A DNA stretch of 32,203 bases from Propionibacteriaceae bacterium UBA6122 (GCA_002428365.1 DIVW01000022.1:84603-116805); one strand, 5' to 3'. Positions 7,940 through 16,423 are shown, numbered from the stretch's first letter. Translations and numbers: made by a program. Notes: a model not told the origin generated them from the sequence alone.

Positions 7940-7961
7940 GCCCGGCTTTGGTCAACCGGGC
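7940..7961 (-). terminator. Possible weak hairpin between VanY-like and phosphofructokinase genes
   Basis: A 6-bp GC-only stem (7940-7945 with 7956-7961, GCCCGG/CCGGGC) with a 10-nt loop sits just after the VanY-like stop. It has no T-tract. It may partly uncouple the upstream cell-wall genes from phosphofructokinase. Confidence 0.3.
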
Positions 7962-7967
7962 TGCGGA

Positions 7968-8708
7968 TCAGTCGAGACCGAGGTATTCCTCAAGGGTCAG
8001 GGAGTTCGCCTTATCGAACTTGGCCGAATGCTCCAGGCCGACATAGCGGAAGTGCCAGGGCTCATAGGCAACGCCGGTGATCTTCTGCTTGTTCTTCGGG
8101 AAGCGCAGGATGAAGCCGTACTCGTGGGCGTGCTTGTGCAGCCACTTGCCGGTCGCGGTGTTCTCCATCGGCCGGTACCAGACCCGGCCATCCCACAGGT
8201 CGACCGCGAGACCGGTTTGGTGCTCGCTGGCCCCAGGCGGTGCGTAGTAGCTGATGTTCTGCGGCTGGGTGCGTAGAGCCCGGTCGTAGGTGGCTTTTTG
8301 GGTGGTCCAGCTGCGATAGCCCGACTTGACCACGACCACCACGCCGTCGGCCTTGGCCGCTGCCGTCATCTTGGCCAATGCCTTCGCGGTGGCCGAATCA
8401 AGCTGATTGGCACCAGTTGGCTTGGCTGGGCCGTAGCTGGCCGAGATCCGGTGCTTCTTGGAAACCACGATCAAACCGTTGACTTCATAGGGCTGGTTGA
8501 GTTGGCGCCCCTTGCGGCGATCCGGCGTCGGCGCCGTTGAAATCGGTGTGGGCGTCGGGCTCGACGAGGGGGCGGACGCGCTTGGTTGGATCGGCGCCGC
8601 CGCGGTGCTCCCTGCGGTGGGGACGAGTTCCGGCGGCGGCGTTATCGCGCAACCGGCCAAGGTGAGGCAAACAGTTGCAGTGAGGACGGTGAGGCTGGCC
8701 GACCGCAA
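7968..8708 (-). CDS. VanY-like D-alanyl-D-alanine carboxypeptidase lipoprotein
   Basis: A 246-residue lipoprotein with signal peptide and lipobox LAGC (Cys20). A Pro/Ser/Thr-rich linker (about 24-62) follows, then a LAS-family metallopeptidase domain. Landmarks are SGYRSW (129-134), SEHQTGLAVDLW with zinc ligands H163 and D170, and EPWHFR with catalytic E216 and zinc ligand H219. Such enzymes remove the terminal D-Ala from peptidoglycan stem peptides outside the membrane. The start is TTG 8708, only 2 nt after the stop of the Ser/Thr/Pro-rich protein gene, so translation is probably coupled; no good ribosome site of its own is seen. The linker composition resembles that upstream protein. Confidence 0.88.
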   Translation of the reverse strand: MRSASLTVLTATVCLTLAGCAITPPPELVPTAGSTAAAPIQPSASAPSSSPTPTPISTAPTPDRRKGRQLNQPYEVNGLIVVSKKHRISASYGPAKPTGANQLDSATAKALAKMTAAAKADGVVVVVKSGYRSWTTQKATYDRALRTQPQNISYYAPPGASEHQTGLAVDLWDGRVWYRPMENTATGKWLHKHAHEYGFILRFPKNKQKITGVAYEPWHFRYVGLEHSAKFDKANSLTLEEYLGLD

Positions 8709-8710
8709 GA

Positions 8711-9574
8711 TCAGCCGCGCAGGCGGTTCAGGAAGTCGCGAATCCGCTCCAGAGCGTCTTCGGTGCTCTGATCTCCGTCACCGTGGTGGTGGTTGTAGGG
8801 ATCGCTGGCCCGCGGCGAGGGCGTCTGACTCGACACCTCCGCGCCGGAGGCGCTTGGCGTCGGGGAGCCAGACGGCGTGGCCGAACTGGTGGTTTCGGGG
8901 CCGCTTGGCGCCGTCACCTTGCGGACTACCGGCGAAACACCCCTGGACGGTTCGCTGGAGCTTGGCGACACGCTGATCGACTCAGAGCTGGTCGGGCTGC
9001 CTGACATCGACGGACTGGCAGTTGGGCAGTACGTCGGCGTGGCTGTCGGATCAGTGCTCACCGAAGGAGAAGCAGTTGGGCACAACTCGGTCGGCACGTC
9101 AGTTGGCGGGCTGGTCGGCACCTCCGTCGGCGGCACCGTCACGGTCACCGTCGGGGTTGGCGTCGGCGTCGGAATGGCGCTGTCAGTTGGGAAGGGCAGC
9201 GTGGCGCTGGGCGAACCCTCATTCGGATCCGGCTTGGCCTCAGTCGGCGTGCCTGAAGGGTTGGGCGTCGGAGTGGTCGGGGACGCGGGCTTGGCACTTG
9301 GCTTCGACGGGTTACCCGGCTGCGGCTGAACCTGGCTGTTGTTGGTGGTGGGCTCGTCGCTCGGCTCAGTGGTGGTCGACTCGTTGCTCGGCTCAGACAC
9401 GCTCGGGGTAGGCAGGCTCGGCGTAGCGGTACTGGGTCCGTAGGTGACCGTCACAGTGACTTGGACCTCAGGGCCGCCAGACAGCGTCGGCACACCGGCT
9501 CGTGGAGGCGCGACTACAACGCCTGCCACTACGCAGGCGGCGGCTGCAAGCCATACATTGGCAGCCCGTGCCAT
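8711..9574 (-). CDS. Ser/Thr/Pro-rich exported protein of unknown function
   Basis: A 287-residue low-complexity protein. A hydrophobic N-terminal segment (about 6-23) is a signal peptide or membrane anchor. The rest is almost entirely Ser, Thr and Pro with two CPTASPS repeats (the only cysteines of the extracellular part), a VTVTVPP segment, and a short charged tail with NHHHGDGD and a predicted helix (EDALERIRDFLNRLRG). No enzyme motif is visible. It looks like a wall-spanning stalk or spacer and may be O-glycosylated, as is common for such actinobacterial sequences (inference). ATG 9574 has GGGGGGA upstream and lies 46 nt inside the end of the DUF4031-HD gene. It is followed at 2 nt by the VanY-like gene. 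Confidence 0.6.
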   Translation of the reverse strand: MARAANVWLAAAACVVAGVVVAPPRAGVPTLSGGPEVQVTVTVTYGPSTATPSLPTPSVSEPSNESTTTEPSDEPTTNNSQVQPQPGNPSKPSAKPASPTTPTPNPSGTPTEAKPDPNEGSPSATLPFPTDSAIPTPTPTPTVTVTVPPTEVPTSPPTDVPTELCPTASPSVSTDPTATPTYCPTASPSMSGSPTSSESISVSPSSSEPSRGVSPVVRKVTAPSGPETTSSATPSGSPTPSASGAEVSSQTPSPRASDPYNHHHGDGDQSTEDALERIRDFLNRLRG

Positions 9575-10521
9575 CGTTTCCCCCCGACTGCACTGATACC
9601 TGGTGAACGCTCTTCCGGAGTTTGGTTTTCCACAACCCCTTGCCAGTGAATCTCTTCATCAGCCAGGTTGTGCCGCGCCCGGTCGAGCCATAGTTGCTGC
9701 CCGAGCCCAGACCCGAACAACGTCTCTGCCGTCAATAATGCCCTAATCACACCCAGCCGTGCTAACCCAAATCGATAGTTGTTGAGTTCGGGGTGCTCCA
9801 ATCGCACCCCACGTACGTACATCTGGTAACGGCCCGGCACCTGACCAAGAATCGACAGGTCAGCATCCACCAGGGCCTGGCCGGCGGCGTCGGTGGGTTC
9901 GGCCCGGTGGTCGACGGTGAGCATCACTAGGCGCGAAACCTCGCTGACTAGGTCGACCGGTACCCTGGCGGCCCCAAGTTCGGCGCGGGCCAGGGCGGCA
10001 GAAGCGGCCTCATCTGCCCCCGGTTCGCCACGGTAAACAGCGTCGTGAAACCACGCTGCTAAGGCCACTGGGGTTGGGGTCGCTCCCTCGTAGAGCTGGT
10101 CCAGGGCGCCCAGCATCTGGACCAGATGTCGCGTGTCGTGATAGCGCCGATGCTGCTCCTGCCAACGGCTGACCAGATCGGCTCCCAATCGCGGTTCCTC
10201 GGGTAGCAGTTGCTGCCACCTTCGCGCTAGCTCGGCGGCCGCGCGAGCTGGCTTTGGGACGCGCTGCTGGGGCCGCACCCGCAGTCCGGACGCGGCCAGG
10301 CGCCCGACGAGTTCGCGGGCTTCCACCGGCTGGGCGCCGGCGGCAACCAGGTCGGCAAGGCGGGCCTCGGGGACGTCATAGTGATCGTGATCGAAGGCGC
10401 GGTGGGGCACCTCATTTGCCCGGGCGAAGTCGTGCAGTTCAGCCAGCGAGGTATCTGAGGCCAGGTGGGCAAAGCGGGTGCCGTGCGCGGGCCAGCGCGG
10501 GGGGTCGATCAGGATCGCCAT
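9529..10521 (-). CDS. DUF4031 plus HD-type phosphohydrolase fusion
   Basis: A 330-residue cytoplasmic protein with two parts. Residues 1-83 (MAILIDPPRWPAHGTRFAHL, then FDHDHYDVPEARLADLVAAGA) match DUF4031, a small actinobacterial domain of unknown function. Residues about 95-300 resemble the predicted metal-dependent HD phosphohydrolases, with YHDTRHL (127-133), the HD pair H159-D160 (AAWFHDAVY) and a later DADLSILG segment. The substrate is unknown; the HD family includes nucleotide and phosphate-ester hydrolases. It begins 18 nt after the PEBP gene stop, with AGGAGG upstream at a rather long spacing. Its 3' end overlaps the next gene by 46 nt, an unusually long overlap. Confidence 0.75.
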   Translation of the reverse strand: MAILIDPPRWPAHGTRFAHLASDTSLAELHDFARANEVPHRAFDHDHYDVPEARLADLVAAGAQPVEARELVGRLAASGLRVRPQQRVPKPARAAAELARRWQQLLPEEPRLGADLVSRWQEQHRRYHDTRHLVQMLGALDQLYEGATPTPVALAAWFHDAVYRGEPGADEAASAALARAELGAARVPVDLVSEVSRLVMLTVDHRAEPTDAAGQALVDADLSILGQVPGRYQMYVRGVRLEHPELNNYRFGLARLGVIRALLTAETLFGSGLGQQLWLDRARHNLADEEIHWQGVVENQTPEERSPGISAVGGKRWHGLPMYGLQPPPA

Positions 10522-10539
10522 TCGGAGCGGGAGCCCTCC

Positions 10540-11007
10540 TCAGCCTGCCGGGTTGGCGAACAGGGCAGTGAAAGCGGCCACCCCAAGGGTGTTGAAGCTC
10601 AAGGTCAGTCGTGCCGAGGCGCTGGTGGCCTCATCGGGGACGTCCAATGAAGGCACCGAAACCGCGAACACCCGGAACTCGTAGTGGTGGGCCGGACCGG
10701 GCGGCGGCCATGGCCCGCCCCAGCCGGAATAGCCGTAGTCGTTGACCCACGTGCGCGCGCCAGCCGGCAGCGGCGCACCTTCAGCCAGGGTCGTGATGTC
10801 GGCGGGAATGTCGGTTACCACCCAATGCCACCAGCCGCTCCCGGTGGGGGCGTCGGGGTCGAAACAGGTGACTGCGTAGCTGGCGGTGCCGGGAGGCCCC
10901 TCGGTCCAACTCAACTCGGGGCTGGTGTTCTGGCCGCCGACTCCGGGCTCGGCATATTTGAGGTCGATGAAGCTGTCAGGGGCGATGCTCAAGCTGCGGA
11001 TTTCCAT
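10540..11007 (-). CDS. YbhB/YbcL-type phosphatidylethanolamine-binding (PEBP) family protein
   Basis: A 155-residue single-domain protein, normal for the bacterial PEBP/Raf-kinase-inhibitor-like family. Visible signatures are GGQNTSPELSWTEGPPGTASYAV, the ligand-site stretch CFDPDAPTGSGWWHWVV, and DYGYSGWGGPWPPPG followed by HHYEFRVFAV. No signal peptide is present, so it should be cytoplasmic. The bacterial role is not settled; members bind phospho-ligands. The start ATG 11007 has GAGGAG about 9 nt upstream. It is the first gene of the long reverse-strand run and is divergent from the aldolase-like gene, with 120 nt between them. Confidence 0.88.
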   Translation of the reverse strand: MEIRSLSIAPDSFIDLKYAEPGVGGQNTSPELSWTEGPPGTASYAVTCFDPDAPTGSGWWHWVVTDIPADITTLAEGAPLPAGARTWVNDYGYSGWGGPWPPPGPAHHYEFRVFAVSVPSLDVPDEATSASARLTLSFNTLGVAAFTALFANPAG

Positions 11008-11127
11008 TTCGGAGAACTCCTCACATCGGTGGTGTTTCAGCTAACCACCACCCTTGGGGCAGTGTCACGGCCCCGGCCTGGGTACTCCTGCGGCGACGAT
11101 CGGGCCGGGATCGGGCAGGATGAGGCC

Positions 11128-11733
11128 GTGGCCTCCGAACTTCCCTCGCTGGGCGAGCGCAAGGTGATCGTCAACCTGCCCGAATTCGAACCGGACGTAC
11201 TGCTCCCTGTCTGTGAGGTGCTCTGCCAGGAGGGATTCACCACATGGTCGCTGTCGGCGGACCGGGTGGGTCAGCTGGCTGAGTTGCGGGCCAGCTTTGG
11301 CCGCCGGGCCCGCATCGGTGTTCACGGCGTGACCGATTCCCGGCAGGTGCAGAAGGCTGCCGAAGTCGGCGCGGCCTTTGCCGCTGCTGACTTCATGGCA
11401 CCAAAGCTGCCCAAGGTGGTGGCGGGCTTTCCGGTGATCCTTGGCGGGTTGACCCCCACCGAACTGCGGGCCGGTTTGGCCGCGGGCGCCGCTGCTGTTC
11501 AAGTGGTGCCAGCCGAGTCGCTCGGCTCGGATTACGCCCGCGCCCTCCCGGGGCTGCTGGGCTATCCGCCGCTGATTGCCGCCGGGCGAATGAAGCGGGG
11601 CCTGGCTGCGCTGTGGCTCGAGTCGGGTGCGGTCGGGGTCTGGCCGCCGGAGTTGTTCGCCGATGAGTTGGCGATGGCCGCTGGTCTTGACGGGCTGCGC
11701 ACAGAACTGCAGTTGTGGCACCTGGAGGACTGA
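11128..11733 (+). CDS. KDPG-aldolase-like TIM-barrel protein lacking the catalytic lysine
   Basis: A 201-residue protein with the length and layout of 2-keto-3-deoxy-6-phosphogluconate aldolase. The stretch FPVILGGLTPTELRAGLAAG and the VPAESLGSDYARAL segment align with the family patterns PGVxTPTE and (K)xxPAExLGG. The Schiff-base lysine (K133 of E. coli Eda, in KFFPAE) is replaced by Gln125 (VQVVPAE), and the catalytic glutamate region (EVTLR) reads TWSLSAD. It is therefore probably not a normal KDPG aldolase; it may be a non-enzymatic or repurposed barrel. The start is GTG 11128 with AGGA 8 nt upstream; the open frame further upstream has no supporting similarity. The gene is monocistronic. 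Confidence 0.68.
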   Translation: MASELPSLGERKVIVNLPEFEPDVLLPVCEVLCQEGFTTWSLSADRVGQLAELRASFGRRARIGVHGVTDSRQVQKAAEVGAAFAAADFMAPKLPKVVAGFPVILGGLTPTELRAGLAAGAAAVQVVPAESLGSDYARALPGLLGYPPLIAAGRMKRGLAALWLESGAVGVWPPELFADELAMAAGLDGLRTELQLWHLED

Positions 11734-11751
11734 GTTCGAGTGAGCCGCACC

Positions 11752-11780
11752 TGGCGGCCAGGCGAGAAAATGGCGGCCAG
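11752..11780. repeat. Two 10-bp direct repeats in the gap before the SH3b gene
   Basis: TGGCGGCCAG occurs at 11752-11761 and again at 11771-11780, a 19-nt period. Each copy contains the odd palindrome TGGC-G-GCCA. They lie between the aldolase-like gene and the SH3b gene, upstream of a plausible promoter (TTGCCG 11795-11800, TAGTCT 11819-11824). They could be an operator. Confidence 0.3.
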
Positions 11781-11860
11781 CCGCGGACGACCGCTTGCCG
11801 GTAAGGGAATTCTTAAGTTAGTCTGAGAATCCACTCAGGTTCCCAGCAGGAAGCTGCTCA

Positions 11861-12778
11861 ATGTCTTATCAGCCGCGTCGAGTCGCCGACTTAGTCGACG
11901 CACCCGCTGTTGTCGCTGAACCTGAGGTCGCCGACTTAGCCCCTCGTCGGGCCGCCTCAACCCTCACTGACAAGCTCTTTCACCGCGGTGGCGTGGTTGC
12001 CGCGCTGGTCACGGTAGCGGCCACCGCTGCGGCAGTGGTGATCGGTGCGACCGGCGGTGCGGCCTCTGCTGTTGGGGTTCCGATGGCTGCTGCCGCTGGC
12101 TCCTCCCCGCTGATCGCCGACAGCCTGACGCTGATCAAGCCAGCGACGTTGAAGTCGAAATCGAAGTCGCAGGATCCGGCAATCGCCGTCAGCCGCCAAT
12201 ACACCGAAGGTTCGTTGAACGTCCGGGCTGAGCCCGATGTGAAGGCTGAGCTGCTGGGGCGGGTCGATGTCGCCACCAAGGTGGAGGCCACCTCCGAAAT
12301 CGAAGGCGACTACCGCAGGATCCTCTACAAGGGTGGCTTCGGCTGGGTGCTCACCGATTCCCTGAGCGATTCCGACACCATGGCGGTGCCCGAGGGCACC
12401 AGCATGGAGCCCTGCGCTCGCGGTTCCCAGGTCGAGAACAAACTGCGCAAGACCACGATCTTTATCTATCGCTCCGTTTGCCCGCTGTTCCCCGGGATCA
12501 ACTCTGTTGGTGGCTGGCGAGCTGGCGGAATGGCCTTCCACAAGAACGGGCGGGCGCTCGACCTGATGCTCGACCCCGGTGAAGAGAGCGCCATGGGTTG
12601 GCGAATCACGAAGTACCTCATCGCCCACCGCTCCGAATTCAAGATCGATCACATCATCTTCGAGCAGAAGATCTGGACTCCCAGTAGCGGAGCTTGGCGC
12701 AAGATGTCCGACCGCGGTTCGATCAATGCAAATCATTACAACCACGTCCACGTGGCCGTAGTTTCCTCCGCTCGCTGA
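11861..12778 (+). CDS. Membrane-anchored SH3b protein with ARB_07466-like C-terminal domain
   Basis: A 305-residue protein. Residues 1-42 are cytoplasmic, 43-65 are a transmembrane or signal segment, and 66-105 are an Ala/Lys/Ser linker. About 110-168 are a bacterial SH3 domain (SLNVRAEPDVKAELLG, GGFGWVLTDSLS). From about 180 to the end is a domain like ARB_07466, with paired cysteines (C185, C207), HKNGRALDLML (H227, D234) and the closing NHYNHVHVAV. The His/Asp pattern resembles a metallopeptidase-like zinc site, so a cell-wall hydrolase role is plausible but unproven. ATG 11861 has AGGA upstream. It has its own promoter region and is not overlapped by neighbours. Confidence 0.75.
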   Translation: MSYQPRRVADLVDAPAVVAEPEVADLAPRRAASTLTDKLFHRGGVVAALVTVAATAAAVVIGATGGAASAVGVPMAAAAGSSPLIADSLTLIKPATLKSKSKSQDPAIAVSRQYTEGSLNVRAEPDVKAELLGRVDVATKVEATSEIEGDYRRILYKGGFGWVLTDSLSDSDTMAVPEGTSMEPCARGSQVENKLRKTTIFIYRSVCPLFPGINSVGGWRAGGMAFHKNGRALDLMLDPGEESAMGWRITKYLIAHRSEFKIDHIIFEQKIWTPSSGAWRKMSDRGSINANHYNHVHVAVVSSAR

Positions 12779-12821
12779 TCACCACCGCGACGGTCGGCGC
12801 ACGAACTTGGTGCGGGCCGGT

Positions 12822-12827
12822 TAGGCT
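12822..12827 (+). promoter_or_regulatory. -10 box of a probable leaderless promoter (first TagF-like gene)
   Basis: TAGGCT lies exactly 6 nt before the GTG start codon at 12834, so transcription would start at or next to the start codon. No ribosome site is present. The same TAGGCT-N6-start layout occurs before pgi and the SanA-like gene. No convincing -35 was seen. Confidence 0.55.
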
Positions 12828-12833
12828 ACGCCA

Positions 12834-14657
12834 GTGAGTCGGGGAAGAGCCATCGAGAATCTGGGACGGGCGCCCGTGCCCGAATGGGAAGAACTCGCCC
12901 GCGCGGCCTGGCCGGGGAAGGTGCCCCTCGCGGTCGCGGCCTGGTGCGGACGCGCGAATCTAACTCTCCTGCTGCTGGGCCTGCTAACTCAGTTCGTGGC
13001 CGGCTGGGCTCACCTGCCCTGGCTGTCAGTGGGCGCTTGGGTTGTCTCCTCGGTGACCGACTGGCTGTCTACCCGGGCCGATCCGCCCACTTCCCGCCTA
13101 CTCGATCTGGTCGGGATCCGTCCGCAGGTTCGCGGGTTGCTGCGCAGCTTGCTCGCGGCCTCGGCGGTGTTCGCTGTCGTTACCCCCAACGCCATCACCG
13201 CGGCGTTGTCCTATGTGTCGGTGGTGTTGTTCGTCCAACTGGCCTGGTACCTCCAGCCGATTCTGGCCACCTGGGTGTCCCGCAGCGCCCCGGCATTGCG
13301 CTTCGAGCCGCAATCCGCTGACCAGCCCGCCGCTACCGCCCGGCATCTGCGGATCTATGCCCGAGGGGCCGGCACCAACCCAGTGATAATTGCGATCGAG
13401 TTCGTCGCCTTGGTCGATGCCACCCTGGCCGCATCCGTGCCCGTGGGCACCAATGCAGCTCTGCTGGGTCTGACTATGTCAGGTGCGTTACTCGAGACGG
13501 CCCTGATTTATCTTGGTTGGACGGCCTGGCAGGCCCATACCGCCCGACGTGACGCGGCCAAGATGTACCAGGCCGTCGTTGATGAGATGACCGCCAAGCA
13601 GCCGTCCTTCCTGGTCTATGTCTCCCTCGGTGCTCGGCAATCGAAGTACATCGCCAATCAGTGGCTCCCGGCGTTGGATGCGCTGACTCAGCAGGGGATG
13701 CTGTTGGTGCGCGAGGCCAGTCAGTTGGCCGATTTGGGCGCCACCAGGCACCCGGTCGTCTATGCGCCGTCCCCGCGCGACGTTGAGCGGATGCTCCTGC
13801 CAACCTTGCGGGTGGCCTTTTACCTCGCCTACGGCGAGCGCAATGGCCAGCTGCAACGTGATCCCCGGTTGCTGCACATCATGTTGCTCCACGGAGATTC
13901 CGATAAGGCCACCAGCGCCAACAACCAGGCTCGCGGAGTTGACGAGGTTTGGGTGGCCGGACCGGCCGCGATGGAGCGTTACCCGGCCGCCGGCATCCAG
14001 ATGGGCCGGGAGAAGTTCGCGGTGATCGGTCGGCCCCAGGTGGCCGAGTTGCCGGTTGGCCCGACCGGCAACGAGCATCCGATCCTGCTGTATGCACCCA
14101 CCTTCGAGGGTTACTACGACCAGACCTCCTACACCTCCCTGGACGTGATGGGGGTGCGGCTGGTGCGCCAGTTGCTACGCAAGCACCCCGAAATGCGGGT
14201 CTGGTTCCGACCGCATCCGGCCAGTGGCGTATACCGCCCGACGATGTTGGCCGCGATCACCGAGATCTCCACCATGCTGCGCCAAGCAGGCGAGGGTCAT
14301 CTGGTGACCGCCGACGAAGGCCTGACCCTCAACGATTGCCTGACCAAGGCCGACGTGTTGATCTCTGATATTTCCAGCGTCGCCACCGACTACCTCTACA
14401 CCGAGCGTCCGGTGCTCACCTGCAACCCGCAGGGCATGACCCAGGCGGACTTCGTGGCGGAGTTCCCCACCCAGGCCAGCTCGTACCTGATCGGGCCGCA
14501 TCTGGAGGGATTGGAGCAAGCCCTCGAGTTGGCTTTCGGTGAGGACCCGCTGGCACCGGCCCGACTGGCGATGAAGAAGCACGTCCTCGGCGACACCCCG
14601 GACGGGCCGCAGGCGGCTTTCGAGGGCCACGTAGCCCGCGTGACTGCCGCGAGGTAG
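12834..14657 (+). CDS. Membrane-anchored TagF-like CDP-polyol phosphotransferase (first copy)
   Basis: A 607-residue protein whose N-terminal third holds several hydrophobic helices (about 42-62, 63-80, 105-150, 190-235). From about 255 onward it resembles the CDP-glycerol:polyglycerophosphate glycerophosphotransferase family. Landmarks are LLHGDSDK (His353, matching the family HG-x-x-x-K site), VIGRPQV, LYAPTFEGYY, WFRPHP (His461) and VLISDISSVATDYLYTERPVL. Such enzymes transfer glycerol- or ribitol-phosphate from the CDP form to a teichoic acid chain on the inner membrane face. The polytopic N-terminus is unlike Bacillus TagF, which is peripheral. It is separated from the export genes by pgi and shares its architecture with the second copy at 19551. 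Confidence 0.83.
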   Translation: MSRGRAIENLGRAPVPEWEELARAAWPGKVPLAVAAWCGRANLTLLLLGLLTQFVAGWAHLPWLSVGAWVVSSVTDWLSTRADPPTSRLLDLVGIRPQVRGLLRSLLAASAVFAVVTPNAITAALSYVSVVLFVQLAWYLQPILATWVSRSAPALRFEPQSADQPAATARHLRIYARGAGTNPVIIAIEFVALVDATLAASVPVGTNAALLGLTMSGALLETALIYLGWTAWQAHTARRDAAKMYQAVVDEMTAKQPSFLVYVSLGARQSKYIANQWLPALDALTQQGMLLVREASQLADLGATRHPVVYAPSPRDVERMLLPTLRVAFYLAYGERNGQLQRDPRLLHIMLLHGDSDKATSANNQARGVDEVWVAGPAAMERYPAAGIQMGREKFAVIGRPQVAELPVGPTGNEHPILLYAPTFEGYYDQTSYTSLDVMGVRLVRQLLRKHPEMRVWFRPHPASGVYRPTMLAAITEISTMLRQAGEGHLVTADEGLTLNDCLTKADVLISDISSVATDYLYTERPVLTCNPQGMTQADFVAEFPTQASSYLIGPHLEGLEQALELAFGEDPLAPARLAMKKHVLGDTPDGPQAAFEGHVARVTAAR

Positions 14658-14703
14658 GCGTCCACCAGTTGCGGGACGGGGCACCTGGCCACAGCCGCCT
14701 GGT

Positions 14704-14709
14704 TAGGCT
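14704..14709 (+). promoter_or_regulatory. -10 box of a probable leaderless promoter (pgi)
   Basis: TAGGCT precedes the pgi ATG (14716) by exactly 6 nt and no Shine-Dalgarno sequence is present. This gives pgi its own transcript, independent of the TagF-like gene 58 nt upstream. Confidence 0.6.
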
Positions 14710-14715
14710 GCTTGC

Positions 14716-16395
14716 ATGACCAAACCGGTTGACCCAACGACCACTCCAGCTTGGGCCAAGTTGGCCAAACTGGCCGACGAGCTGGCCCCCGATCTGCGCT
14801 CCTGGTTCGCCGAGGACGCAGACCGCGCCGAGCGATACAGCCTCACTGCAGCGGACTTGTTCGTAGACCTCTCCAAGAATCTGCTCACCGATTCGGTTCG
14901 GCAAGCGCTGGTCGAACTGGCCGAGCAGGTTGGGCTGCCAGCTCGACGCGACGCCATGTTCGCCGGCGAGCGGATCAACGTGACTGAGAACCGTTCAGTG
15001 CTGCACACCGCCCTGCGGCGGCCGCGCACAGACTCCCTTACCGTGGATGGGGTCGAGGTCGTTGCTGAAGTCCACCAGGTCCTGGATCAGGTCTACGCCT
15101 TCGCCACCTCGGTGCGTTCGGGAGAGTGGACCGGCGTTACCGGCAAGCCGATCAGCACCGTGGTGAATATCGGGATCGGCGGCTCCGATTTGGGGCCGGT
15201 CATGGTTTATGAGGCGCTGAAGCCGTACGTCCAGGCCGGCCTGGAATGCCGGTTCGTTTCCAATATCGATCCCTCGGATGTTGCGGACAAGACCGCGGAC
15301 CTCGACCCGGAGACCACGCTGTTCATCGTGGCGTCGAAGACCTTCACCACCTTGGAAACCCTGACCAATGCGCGGCTGGCGCGCGATTGGTTCCTTGGCC
15401 AGCTCCGCGCCGCGGGCATCATCGATCAGGACGAACAGAACGCCAAGGCGGCCATCGCCAAGCATTTCGTCGCCGTTTCCACCGCGTTGGACAAGGTGGC
15501 CGCCTTCGGCATCGACCCGGCCAATGCCTTTGGCTTCTGGGACTGGGTTGGCGGTCGTTACTCAGTCGATTCCGCAGTCGGCACTGCGGTCGCGGTGGCG
15601 ATCGGCCCAGAGCATTTTGCCGATTTCCTCAAGGGCTTTGGTGCCATCGATCGCCACTTCGTCGAGGCGCCGCTGGCCGAGAACGTCCCGGCTCTGATGG
15701 GCCTGCTCAACGTCTGGTACGTCAACTTCCTCGGCGCTCACAGCCACGCGGTGCTGCCTTACGACCAGCACCTGCATCGCTTCGCTGCCTATCTGCAACA
15801 GCTGACGATGGAGTCCAACGGGAAGAGCGTGCGCAGCGACGGTGCGCCGGTCACCACCGCGACCGGCGAGGTGTTCTGGGGCGAGCCGGGCACCAACGGC
15901 CAACATGCCTTCTACCAGCTCATCCACCAGGGGACGCAGTTGATCCCGGCCGATTTCATCGCGGTGGCCAACCCGGCCCATCCGACCAAGGACGGCACCG
16001 CAGACGTCCACGAGTTGTTCCTGGCCAACTTCTTCGCCCAGACCAAGGCGTTGGCGTTCGGCAAGACCGAAGCCGAGGTGCGGGCCGAGGGCACCCCGTC
16101 GGCGATCGTTTCGGCGCGGGTCTTCGCCGGCAACCGGCCGACCACCTCGATCATGGCGCCAGCGCTGACCCCAGCGGTGGTTGGGCAGTTGATCGCGCTC
16201 TATGAGCACATCACCTTCACCCAGGGAGTGGTGTGGGGCGTGAACAGCTTCGACCAGTGGGGGGTGGAACTGGGCAAGCAGTTGGCGCTGCAAATCGCAC
16301 CAGCCGTGGCTGGCGACGAAGATTCCGTGGCAGCCCAGGATCCGTCGACCAGATCGTTGGTGAGTTACTACCTGCGTAACCGCAGGCACTCCTGA
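14716..16395 (+). CDS. pgi: Glucose-6-phosphate isomerase
   Basis: A 559-residue protein of normal length for the family. It interconverts glucose 6-phosphate and fructose 6-phosphate in the cytoplasm, feeding glycolysis and wall-sugar synthesis. Both family signatures are present: FWDWVGGRYSVDSAVG and GVNSFDQWGVELGKQLA, the latter holding the conserved lysine. The catalytic glutamate is E390 in GEPGTNGQHAF and the catalytic histidine is H422 in NPAHPTKD. A phosphosugar-binding segment VNIGIGGSDLGP is visible. It sits inside the wall-polymer region but has its own leaderless promoter and is followed by a separate promoter for the exporter, so it may simply be neighbouring housekeeping. Confidence 0.97.
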   Translation: MTKPVDPTTTPAWAKLAKLADELAPDLRSWFAEDADRAERYSLTAADLFVDLSKNLLTDSVRQALVELAEQVGLPARRDAMFAGERINVTENRSVLHTALRRPRTDSLTVDGVEVVAEVHQVLDQVYAFATSVRSGEWTGVTGKPISTVVNIGIGGSDLGPVMVYEALKPYVQAGLECRFVSNIDPSDVADKTADLDPETTLFIVASKTFTTLETLTNARLARDWFLGQLRAAGIIDQDEQNAKAAIAKHFVAVSTALDKVAAFGIDPANAFGFWDWVGGRYSVDSAVGTAVAVAIGPEHFADFLKGFGAIDRHFVEAPLAENVPALMGLLNVWYVNFLGAHSHAVLPYDQHLHRFAAYLQQLTMESNGKSVRSDGAPVTTATGEVFWGEPGTNGQHAFYQLIHQGTQLIPADFIAVANPAHPTKDGTADVHELFLANFFAQTKALAFGKTEAEVRAEGTPSAIVSARVFAGNRPTTSIMAPALTPAVVGQLIALYEHITFTQGVVWGVNSFDQWGVELGKQLALQIAPAVAGDEDSVAAQDPSTRSLVSYYLRNRRHS

Positions 16396-16423
16396 TGTTT
16401 CGGCTTCGGTGCCCGGAGTGCAC

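Noticed and set aside
10684..11127. Long 5' extension of the aldolase-like gene
   Set aside because: The extension is antisense to the PEBP gene; the GTG at 11128 with a ribosome site gives the normal family length.
15246..16205. Open frame of 319 codons in another frame inside pgi
   Set aside because: It is an Arg/Pro/Gly-rich out-of-frame reading of pgi, with no independent start signal.
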